Of a stretch of DNA of 25,993 nucleotides, positions 1 to 6,416 are shown in pieces. This DNA comes from an uncultured Collinsella sp. (GTDB taxonomy: Bacteria; Actinomycetota; Coriobacteriia; Coriobacteriales; Coriobacteriaceae). The position numbers and the translations under genes are program-made. The notes beneath the pieces are model-generated. The model searched no databases and was not told the origin of the DNA. It saw only the letters and a list, made by a program, of their open reading frames with translations. The stretch spans positions 1 through 25,993 of the forward strand of contig CATXXF010000028.1 in assembly GCA_958403395.1 (NCBI GenBank), read 5' to 3'. Positions within the stretch are counted from its first letter, which is position 1. Each line of letters begins with the position of its first letter.

Positions 1-11
1 GTCGCAAAAGA

Positions 12-40
12 GGGGAGGGCCGATGCTGTCGGCCCTCCCC
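12..40. terminator. Perfect 12-bp GC-rich hairpin, terminator-like
   Basis: Positions 12-23 and 29-40 are perfect reverse complements separated by a 5-nt loop. The plus-strand side is followed by GGGGTGAGG, not by a T run. The minus-strand side is followed by TCTTTTGC, so it would work better as a leftward terminator, but no leftward gene is visible to its right. It may instead end a rightward gene lying before the window. Confidence 0.45.
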
Positions 41-328
41 GGGGTGAGGTGCCCGTTGATTTAATGGGGCGCGCGTGCGTGGGCGTTGCCCCAACAGGTT
101 CCTTGTTTATAGATATGCCTCAGTTTTTGACGTCCGGAAGTCTCGAAAGGTGGGCCATGTGTCCCATGTTTGCGGTGCCGACGCCTATCGTTCGTCATAG
201 AAATCCGCGATGGCCAGGTGCGCTGACGCTCATGTACTTATGGGCTAGACTTAGCACCATTATGTGATTGATGCGGTCGGTCGGCGGTTGCTACCCGACC
301 GATGTATATGACTTGAAGGTGCGTGCGT
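41..328 (+). other. Intergenic leader upstream of fchA
   Basis: No convincing gene is seen here. The one open frame (49-267) has no ribosome binding site and reads like no known protein. A short hairpin (274-280 pairing with 295-301) lies just ahead of the fchA ribosome binding site and could belong to its 5' untranslated region. No clear promoter could be assigned. Confidence 0.4.
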
Positions 329-961
329 ATGAGCCAAGAGATGATGGATAAAACATGTCGAGAGTTTGCCGAGGCGCTTGCCGCACGCGAGCCGGTTCCC
401 GGCGGCGGTAGCGCGAGCGCCTTTGTAGGTGCACTGGGCGCCTCGCTGTGCGGAATGGTTGCCCGCTACGGTGCGACCAATCCCGCGCTTGCTGATCGTG
501 CGGATGACCTGACGCGTGCGTTTGCCCAGGCAGACGAGTTGGCGCAGGAGCTTGTGGGTCTGGTCGCCGAGGACGTTCGTGCGTACGGCCAGGTGTCCGC
601 TGCGTACGGTATTCCGCGTGAGGACCCGGCCCGACCGGCTGCGATTCAGGATGCGCTGCATGTGGCCGCTATGCCGCCGTATCGCATTATGGATGCCTGC
701 GGGCGCGCACTGGCGCTGCTCGAGGACATGGCCGACAAGGGTTCGCGTCAGCTGCTGTCCGATGTGGCGTGCGGCGCCGTATTCTGCCGCGCCGCCATGC
801 AGGGCGCGAGCTTGACGCTCTTTGCGAACACCACGTCTATGAAGGATCGTGCACGCGCCGAGGAGCTCGAGACGGCGTGTGATGAGTTGCTCGACACATG
901 GTTGCCGCGCGCCGATGCGCTGGCGCGCCGCGCCTCCGACGCTGCAAGAAAGAGGGGATAG
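329..961 (+). CDS. fchA: Cyclodeaminase/cyclohydrolase family protein, probable methenyl-THF cyclohydrolase
   Basis: This 210-residue protein belongs to the formiminotransferase-cyclodeaminase C-terminal family. The stretch EPVPGGGSASAFVGALGASL near residues 20-40 is the family's characteristic glycine-rich folate-binding segment, and the length suits the stand-alone form. Members convert 5,10-methenyl-THF to 10-formyl-THF (FchA) or deaminate formimino-THF. Its position 2 bp before folD, together with that FolD lacking cyclohydrolase residues, argues for the FchA reaction. The ATG at 329 is chosen because GAAGGT at 315-320 sits 8 nt upstream; a GTG at 323 is too close to it. The activity assignment is inference; the family assignment is strong. 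Confidence 0.85.
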   Translation: MSQEMMDKTCREFAEALAAREPVPGGGSASAFVGALGASLCGMVARYGATNPALADRADDLTRAFAQADELAQELVGLVAEDVRAYGQVSAAYGIPREDPARPAAIQDALHVAAMPPYRIMDACGRALALLEDMADKGSRQLLSDVACGAVFCRAAMQGASLTLFANTTSMKDRARAEELETACDELLDTWLPRADALARRASDAARKRG

Positions 962-963
962 CC

Positions 964-1818
964 ATGGCTGAGCTACTGAAGGGTGCTCCCGTCGCCCGCG
1001 CTTTGACTGAGGAGCTCGCTGCCCGCTGCGCTGCGCTGCGCGAACGCGGTGTTGTTCCGACGCTTGCTATCGTGCGTGTGGGTGAACGCGAGGACGACCT
1101 ATCCTACGAGCGCGGCGCCCTTAAACGCTGCGAAAAGGTTGGCATCGAGGCGCGTCGCGTGTTGCTTCCTGCCGGTGTTTCGCAAGACGAGCTGTTGACG
1201 GCCATCGAGGACATCAATGCCGACTCGGCTGTTCATGGCTGTCTGATGTTTCGCCCGCTGCCCGCCGGCCTTGACGAGAACGCCGTCGCCGCAACGCTCG
1301 ATCCCGCCAAGGACGTTGACTCCATGACGCCGGCTTCGCTGCTCACCACGCTTTCGGGGCGCGGCGAGGGTTTTGCCCCCTGCACAGCTGAAGCCGTGCT
1401 TGCTTTGCTGGATCATTACGGCGTTGAGCTGGACGGCGCCAAAGTTGCCGTGGTCGGACGCTCACTGGTAATTGGCCGCCCCGTTGCCGCCATGCTTACG
1501 GCGCGCAACGCAACCGTGACGACGTGCCATACGCATACGCGCGATCTTGCCGCCGAGTGCTGTGCTGCCGACATTGTGGTTGCCGCCGTTGGACGCGCGC
1601 GCACGATTGGCGCAGATGCGGTCCGCGAGGACCAGGCGATTATCGATGTTGGCATTAATTGGGACGAAGCCGCTGGCAAGCTGGTCGGCGACGTCGATTT
1701 TGATGCCGCGGAGCCGGTTGTTGGCGCAATCACCCCCGTGCCGGGTGGCGTGGGCGCCGTGACGACAGCAATTCTCGCCAAGCACGTGATCGAGGCGGCT
1801 GAGCGCGCGGTAAAATAG
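964..1818 (+). CDS. folD: Methylenetetrahydrofolate dehydrogenase FolD, probably lacking cyclohydrolase activity
   Basis: This 284-residue FolD has the full two-domain architecture: an N-terminal catalytic domain, then a Rossmann domain with VVGRSLVIGRPVA near residue 163 and the C-terminal ITPVPGGVG motif. It should oxidise or reduce 5,10-methylene/methenyl-THF using NAD(P). A gap-free alignment to the E. coli protein from memory (VGSNPASQIYVASKRKAC) puts alanine 52 where the catalytic lysine of YxxxK belongs, and phenylalanine 96 where the glutamine of GILVQLPLP belongs; the aspartates of DPAKDVDS are kept. Loss of this lysine is known to abolish cyclohydrolase activity in the human enzyme. 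The start follows GAGGGG overlapping the end of fchA, so the two are translationally linked. Confidence 0.9.
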   Translation: MAELLKGAPVARALTEELAARCAALRERGVVPTLAIVRVGEREDDLSYERGALKRCEKVGIEARRVLLPAGVSQDELLTAIEDINADSAVHGCLMFRPLPAGLDENAVAATLDPAKDVDSMTPASLLTTLSGRGEGFAPCTAEAVLALLDHYGVELDGAKVAVVGRSLVIGRPVAAMLTARNATVTTCHTHTRDLAAECCAADIVVAAVGRARTIGADAVREDQAIIDVGINWDEAAGKLVGDVDFDAAEPVVGAITPVPGGVGAVTTAILAKHVIEAAERAVK

Positions 1819-1854
1819 GCGTTTGGAGGCTGTTTAGGGGGTTGGTTAGATACC

Positions 1855-2088
1855 CCGTGGTCAAAAAATGCCAAATATGAGTACTGTTGCCAAGTTAGTC
1901 ACATATGTTTGAGATCATTTTGGCTCTTTAGCGATAAGTAATATCGTTAAAGAGCCAATTTTATTGGACGTATGGGGAATTACTAGACTCAGTTTTTGGA
2001 CAGGTGAGGATTCCCGGCGCCCGGAACAGTGCAATTTGCTGCCACTAAATTTGTGACAGTACTCATATTTGGCATTTTTTGACCACGG
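1855..2088. repeat. 234-bp element with 33-bp perfect terminal inverted repeats (MITE-like)
   Basis: Positions 1855-1887 and 2056-2088 are perfect reverse complements (33 of 33), beginning CCGTGGTCAAAAAATGCC. Similarity continues imperfectly for about 16 bp further inward. The interior is AT-richer than its surroundings, codes for no protein and contains its own 17-bp hairpin. No clear target-site duplication is visible. The architecture fits a non-autonomous mobile element or a large regulatory palindrome. It fills the folD-dipeptidase gap. Confidence 0.75.
1920..1965 (+). terminator. Intrinsic terminator, probably for fchA-folD, inside the repeat element
   Basis: Positions 1920-1936 pair with 1942-1958 (17 bp, one G-U type mismatch) around the loop AGTAA, followed by TTTTATT. 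It lies about 100 bp after the folD stop and within the inverted-repeat element, so the element may supply transcription termination to the upstream pair. Confidence 0.6.
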
Positions 2089-2173
2089 CGGCTGCCGAGG
2101 CCGTGGTTTCGCCCTTTCTGCGCCGAAGCGATACACTGTTGCCGTTTGATTTCTTCGCTCAAGGAGGATGCGC

Positions 2174-3697
2174 ATGCCGTGCACAACGATTCTGGTCGGT
2201 AAGAACGCAAGCTACGACGGGTCGACCCTGGTCGCCCGCAACGAGGACTCGTCCAACGGGGTGTTTGAGCCCAAGCGTATGCGCGTGATGCATCCCGACG
2301 AGCAGCCGCGCGTCTACACGAGCGTCCTGAGTCACCTGACCGTTGAACTGCCCGATAACCCCATGCGCTACACGAGCGTCCCCGATGTTGTCCCGGGCCA
2401 CGGCATCTGGGCCGAGGCCGGTTTCAACGAGCTCAATGTGGGCATGTCCGCAACCGAGACGCTCACCACCAACGAGCGCGTCCGCGGCGCCGACCCACTC
2501 GTGGACTACGTGCCCGCCAAGGGCAACGAGGGTGAGGACGGCTATGTGCCGGCGCAACCTGGTGGCCTGGGCGAGGAGGATATGGTGACCCTGGTCCTGC
2601 CGTATGCCAAGTCCGCCCGCGACGGCGTTCGTATCCTGGGCGACCTGCTCGAGCGCTACGGCACCTACGAGAACAACGGCATCGCCTTTAGCGACGTGGA
2701 CGAGATCTGGTGGCTCGAGACCATCGGCGGTCACCACTGGATTGCCAAGCGCGTGCCTGACGACGCCTATGTGACCATGCCCAACCAGCTGGGTATCGAC
2801 AGCTTTGACCTGGATGACGCCGAGGGCGCCCAGGCCGACCACATGTGCTCCGCCGACCTGCGCGCCTGGATGGCCGAGTGGCATCTGGATCTGACGCTGG
2901 GCGTCGAGTGCGACGGCCCGGCTGTGGTCTTTAACCCGCGCGAGGCCTTTGGCTCGCACAGCGACAGCGACCACGTCTACAACACCCCGCGCGCGTGGTA
3001 CATGCAGCGCTGCCTTAACCCCAGCGATGTGTGGGATGGTCCCGAGGCCGACTACACGCCCGAGAGCGACGATATCCCCTGGAGCCGCGTGCCCGAGCGT
3101 AAGGTGACCATCGAGGACATCAAGTACGTGCTTTCGAGCCACTACCAGGGCACGGAGTACGACTGTTACGGCAGCAAGGGCACGCCCGCCACGCGCGGCG
3201 CCTATCGCCCCATCGGCATCAATCGCAACAGCCAGCTCGCCGTGCTGCAGCTGCGCCCCTATGCGCAGCCGGCCTACCGCGCCGTGCAGTGGATGGCCTT
3301 TGGCTCCAACTCGTTTAACGCGCTGGTTCCGCTGTACGCCAACGTCGAGACCATGCCCGAGTACTATGCCGACACGCAGGCTCGCGTGACGTCCGAAAAC
3401 TTCTACTGGGCCAACCGCCTGATCGGCGCCCTGGCTGACGTCCGTTTCCATGAGTGCGGCCGCGCTGTGGAGGACTACCAGGAGAAGGTCGGTGGCATGG
3501 GCCACAAGCAGATCCATGACGTCGACGCTGCCGTAGCCGCGCTACCCGAGGCCGAGGTGCCTGCCGAGCTTGCGCGCGCCAACGAGGCCTTTGCCGAGCG
3601 TGTTCGCGTGGAGACCGATGCTCTACTGGGCAAGGTGCTCTACACCACGAGCTGCGCCATGAAGAACTCTTTCGCGATGAACGACAACGTGAGGTAG
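2174..3697 (+). CDS. C69 family dipeptidase (Ntn hydrolase)
   Basis: This 507-residue protein matches the PepD/PipD-type C69 dipeptidases, cysteine-nucleophile Ntn hydrolases that cleave dipeptides in the cytoplasm or at the cell surface. The N-terminus MPCTTILVGKNASYDGST, followed by ARNEDS, is the family signature; Cys3 would be the nucleophile exposed after N-terminal processing. No signal peptide is seen, so a cytoplasmic role in peptide use is likely. The ATG at 2174 has AAGGAGG 6 nt upstream; the ATG at 2168 abuts that site and is less likely. Length is normal for the family. It stands alone, between the inverted-repeat element and the phasin-like gene 99 bp downstream. Confidence 0.9.
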   Translation: MPCTTILVGKNASYDGSTLVARNEDSSNGVFEPKRMRVMHPDEQPRVYTSVLSHLTVELPDNPMRYTSVPDVVPGHGIWAEAGFNELNVGMSATETLTTNERVRGADPLVDYVPAKGNEGEDGYVPAQPGGLGEEDMVTLVLPYAKSARDGVRILGDLLERYGTYENNGIAFSDVDEIWWLETIGGHHWIAKRVPDDAYVTMPNQLGIDSFDLDDAEGAQADHMCSADLRAWMAEWHLDLTLGVECDGPAVVFNPREAFGSHSDSDHVYNTPRAWYMQRCLNPSDVWDGPEADYTPESDDIPWSRVPERKVTIEDIKYVLSSHYQGTEYDCYGSKGTPATRGAYRPIGINRNSQLAVLQLRPYAQPAYRAVQWMAFGSNSFNALVPLYANVETMPEYYADTQARVTSENFYWANRLIGALADVRFHECGRAVEDYQEKVGGMGHKQIHDVDAAVAALPEAEVPAELARANEAFAERVRVETDALLGKVLYTTSCAMKNSFAMNDNVR

Positions 3698-3796
3698 GGA
3701 TTTCCCGTCGATCGAATAGCGCTAAAACGCTTTGTCGCTTTCGCTCAATCTTGGGTACAAGAACGCCAATGCAGTTGTTTGTGATTGGAGATAACC

Positions 3797-4213
3797 ATGG
3801 TTATGAAACTCGATCAGCTTGTTAACGGTGCCATTAACGTGGGCTTTGGCGCTGCCGCCGTTGCTGTCGAAGGCGGCAAGAAGGTCCTCGACGACCTTAA
3901 CACCAAAGGCGAGCAGGTCCGCAAGGACACCGCCACCCCCGATATCGCCCGCAGTGTGTCCGACATGTTCGAGCAGGCCGGCGGCACCATCTCCGACCTG
4001 ACCGAGCGCTTGGGCATGCAGGGCGAGACCGCGGCCCAGCGCGTGCTTGACGAGCTCATCCTTGCCCGGGTCCGCGTCATGACTGCCCCCGAGCGCACGG
4101 CCTTCCTGGCCCATGTGCGCGACATCGTCGATTCGGTCGAGGACAACGTGACCTCGGTGCCCGTCGAGTCCGTTGAGCCCGACGATGCGAAGGATACCGA
4201 AGAGGCCGAGTAG
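3797..4213 (+). CDS. Small phasin-like helical protein
   Basis: This 138-residue protein is predicted to be almost all helix. The N-terminal part (a hydrophobic INVGFGAAAVAVEGGKKVLDDL segment read at residues 11-32, then a KGEQVRKD turn) resembles short phasin-like proteins that accompany UbiB kinases in anaerobic bacteria; the C-terminus is strongly acidic (DAKDTEEAE). There is no signal peptide or cleavable lipobox. The start has TTGGAG 6 nt upstream. The stop is only 8 bp before the UbiB gene, so the two are almost certainly one transcript and probably one functional unit. A polyhydroxyalkanoate role is not supported by any neighbour. The family assignment is moderate. Confidence 0.6.
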   Translation: MVMKLDQLVNGAINVGFGAAAVAVEGGKKVLDDLNTKGEQVRKDTATPDIARSVSDMFEQAGGTISDLTERLGMQGETAAQRVLDELILARVRVMTAPERTAFLAHVRDIVDSVEDNVTSVPVESVEPDDAKDTEEAE

Positions 4214-4221
4214 CAGCGCAG

Positions 4222-5985
4222 ATGGCAGATTCCACCACCGATTACAACAATCTAGATCCATTGGATGACGAGGCGGCGGTTGTCGACGAGGTCGATGCCG
4301 CCGTCTCGGGCGCTCGCAAAAAGCCGCGCGCTATCGATATGGTCCCCGAGGAGCCCGACGCGATGGCGCCGGACGAGGAATACCAGCTCACGCCGGCGGG
4401 TCGTCGCGAACGCATCGGGCAGATTATTCGCCTGGTCAAAAAGTACCGTGTGTGGGATAACCTTACGCCGGTTCGTTTGCGCCGCCTGCTCGAGGAACTC
4501 GGCCCCATGTTCGTCAAGATGGGGCAGATTCTGGCCAATCGGTCCGAGATTCTGCCGCAACGCTTTTGCGACGAGCTGCGTCGTCTGCGCTCCGACGTGG
4601 AGCCGGTGCCGTACGAGGTGGTGCTTCGCTGTCTGGAGGAAGAATACGGCCTGCGCCTGGGGGAGATGTTCGATGCGATCGACCCCAACCCGCTCGGTAG
4701 CGCATCGCTTGCGCAAGTGTACCGCGCTCGTCTGGTGACGGGCGAGGACGTAGCCGTCAAGGTGCAGCGCCCCGGTGCGCAGCAGGTTATGGCGCAGGAC
4801 ATCGATATCATCCGCTCGGTGGTGCGTATCGTTTCCAAGTTCGTCAACACCGACCAATTCGTTGACCTGCACGGCGTAGTCGAGGAGCTGTGGACCTCGT
4901 TTCGCGAGGAGACCAACTTTTTGGCCGAGGCCAAAAACCTCAATGACTTTTACGAGTTCCATAAGAGCGTTCATGGTGTGACGTGCCCTAAATCCTATCT
5001 GGACCTGTGCACCGAACACGTGGTGGTTATGGACTACGTCGACGGCATTTCGATCGCCGATCCTGAACGCTTGGTGGCCGAGGGCTATGACTTGGAAAAG
5101 ATCGGTGCCGCGATTGTCGAGGACTACTCGACGCAGGTGCTCGACGACGGCTTTTTCCATGCCGACCCGCATGCGGGAAACATCATCCTCAAGGACGGTA
5201 TTGTCTACTTTATCGACTTGGGTATGGTCGGACGTATGTCGAGCCATGACCGCGGTATCGTCAAAGACATGATTTTCGCCGTGGCCGAGGGTGACGTGCC
5301 CAAGCTCAAGGATTCGCTCATGCGCTTTGCCGTGACGCGCGGCGATTCGGCCGAGCTTGACCATTCGGCCTTTTTGTCCGACTTGGACTTTATTGTTGCC
5401 GACTTTGCCGGGCTCGACCTTAAAGACCTGGATATCGGCGAGTTTTTGACTTCGCTGTTAAACCTCGCGCGCAAAAATGACGTTGAGCTGCCGAGCGTGG
5501 TGACGATGTTCGCCCGCGGCATGGTGACGCTCGAGGGCCTGCTGACCGAGTACATGCCCGACGTCAACATGATCCAGATCATCCAGACGCATATTAAAAA
5601 CGAGAAAAGCACCTATGCGCGCATGCGCGAGATGAGCCGCGACTTTGCAGCGAGCAGTTATCGCGCGGCGAAGGGCTCGCTCGAGGCGGCCGAGTATCTG
5701 GGCTTGGCTTCGCGTATGCTTACGCGCGGCCAGCTTAAGGTAAACACGCAGATCATGAGCAGCGATAAGGCGCTGCGACAGCTGGGCGGAATTATCGACC
5801 GCATGTCGATGGCAATTGTGATCGCCGGTCTATTTATCGGTTCGTCGGTGGTGTACTACGCGCGTATCGAGCCGGTTGTGTTTGGTATCCCAGTCATTGG
5901 CTTTATGGGCTACGTGAGCGCGCTGGTGCTGGCGCTTATGCTGGGCCGCAATATCTGGCTCAACAGTCACGGCGGCAAGCACTAG
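4222..5985 (+). CDS. AarF/ABC1/UbiB family atypical kinase, membrane-anchored
   Basis: This 587-residue member of the ABC1/ADCK/UbiB family shows all diagnostic motifs: KMGQ at residues 99-102, the alanine-rich nucleotide loop GSASLAQVY with VAVKVQRPG following, the catalytic HADPHAGN at 313-320 and the metal-binding DLG at 332. Two C-terminal transmembrane segments (about 530-575) anchor it. Proteobacterial UbiB supports ubiquinone synthesis through an ATPase-like activity; here the quinone or lipid client is unknown. The N-terminal 50 residues are acidic and non-conserved. The Shine-Dalgarno is weak, consistent with coupling to the phasin-like gene 8 bp upstream. Transcription probably ends at the hairpin at 6038. 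Confidence 0.9.
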   Translation: MADSTTDYNNLDPLDDEAAVVDEVDAAVSGARKKPRAIDMVPEEPDAMAPDEEYQLTPAGRRERIGQIIRLVKKYRVWDNLTPVRLRRLLEELGPMFVKMGQILANRSEILPQRFCDELRRLRSDVEPVPYEVVLRCLEEEYGLRLGEMFDAIDPNPLGSASLAQVYRARLVTGEDVAVKVQRPGAQQVMAQDIDIIRSVVRIVSKFVNTDQFVDLHGVVEELWTSFREETNFLAEAKNLNDFYEFHKSVHGVTCPKSYLDLCTEHVVVMDYVDGISIADPERLVAEGYDLEKIGAAIVEDYSTQVLDDGFFHADPHAGNIILKDGIVYFIDLGMVGRMSSHDRGIVKDMIFAVAEGDVPKLKDSLMRFAVTRGDSAELDHSAFLSDLDFIVADFAGLDLKDLDIGEFLTSLLNLARKNDVELPSVVTMFARGMVTLEGLLTEYMPDVNMIQIIQTHIKNEKSTYARMREMSRDFAASSYRAAKGSLEAAEYLGLASRMLTRGQLKVNTQIMSSDKALRQLGGIIDRMSMAIVIAGLFIGSSVVYYARIEPVVFGIPVIGFMGYVSALVLALMLGRNIWLNSHGGKH

Positions 5986-6037
5986 AGGCTGCGGCCGTCA
6001 CCGCATTTTCCTATCGCAAACAATAGCTTTTACCTTG

Positions 6038-6064
6038 GGCTTCGCCTGCGTGCGAGGCCTTTTT
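6038..6064 (+). terminator. Intrinsic terminator after the UbiB gene
   Basis: GGCTTCGC (6038-6045) pairs with GCGAGGCC (6052-6059), including one G-U pair, around a 6-nt loop and is followed directly by five T residues. It separates the UbiB unit from the riboswitch-controlled unit. Confidence 0.75.
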
Positions 6065-6077
6065 GCGTGATACCATT

Positions 6078-6105
6078 TTGACGGTAATAATCGATGGCCT
6101 AGATG
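6078..6105 (+). promoter_or_regulatory. Candidate promoter for the riboswitch transcript
   Basis: A TTGACG box at 6078-6083 is followed after 16 bp by TAGATG at 6100-6105. The -35 is good and the -10 is poor. Its position between the upstream terminator and the riboswitch core is right, but this is a weak sequence call. Confidence 0.35.
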
Positions 6106-6280
6106 GTGGTGCGGAGACGCACGAATGCGCGGTTATCCTGCGCATTTGGGAGAATCGGGGTGCAAGTCCCCGGCTGTACCAGTAACCGTAATTCCTCTTG
6201 GTTTGGGATGCTCGCGTCGCAGATCGGACGACGTGCCCGAGTCGTTAAGGTTAAGTCGGATCGCCTCCCGTCTTGCATGC
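6100..6280 (+). promoter_or_regulatory. Cobalamin riboswitch
   Basis: The conserved B12-box core is readable at 6148-6191: GGGAGAAT, then GGGGTGCAAGTCCCCGG, then CTGTACCAGTAACCGTAA, matching the family pattern GGTGxAAxTCC..GC.G..CC.GxxACYGTAA. A preceding stem (6124-6130 with 6140-6146) and the 3' conserved block AGTCGGATCGCCTCCCG at 6254-6270 complete the usual order. No poly-U terminator follows; a stem around 6276-6309 precedes purine-rich ribosome binding sequences, so control of translation initiation is more likely than attenuation. It should switch off the downstream surface proteins when cobalamin is plentiful. Confidence 0.88.
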
Positions 6281-6416
6281 GGCTGCGGCTTTTGCCGCCG
6301 GTGTGCATAGGGCTCTGGAGGGAAGGGGGACCCCGATGGGGGAACTCGAGCGCAACATGCGCGATGACGTGGGGCAGCTTCAAGGCAACGCTCCAAGTAC
6401 AGACAGTAGGAGACAA

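Noticed and set aside
49..267. A 72-codon open frame before fchA
   Set aside because: It has no ribosome binding site and no recognisable protein pattern; a GC-rich genome gives many such frames by chance.
2159..3517. A 452-codon antisense open frame across the dipeptidase
   Set aside because: It is a mirror of the GC-biased codon pattern of the real gene; its translation (rich in V, G, H, L) is typical of a shadow frame.
6276..6309. A stem around GCGGCTTTTGCCGC as a transcription terminator of the riboswitch
   Set aside because: No T run follows; it is more likely part of the expression platform acting on ribosome access.
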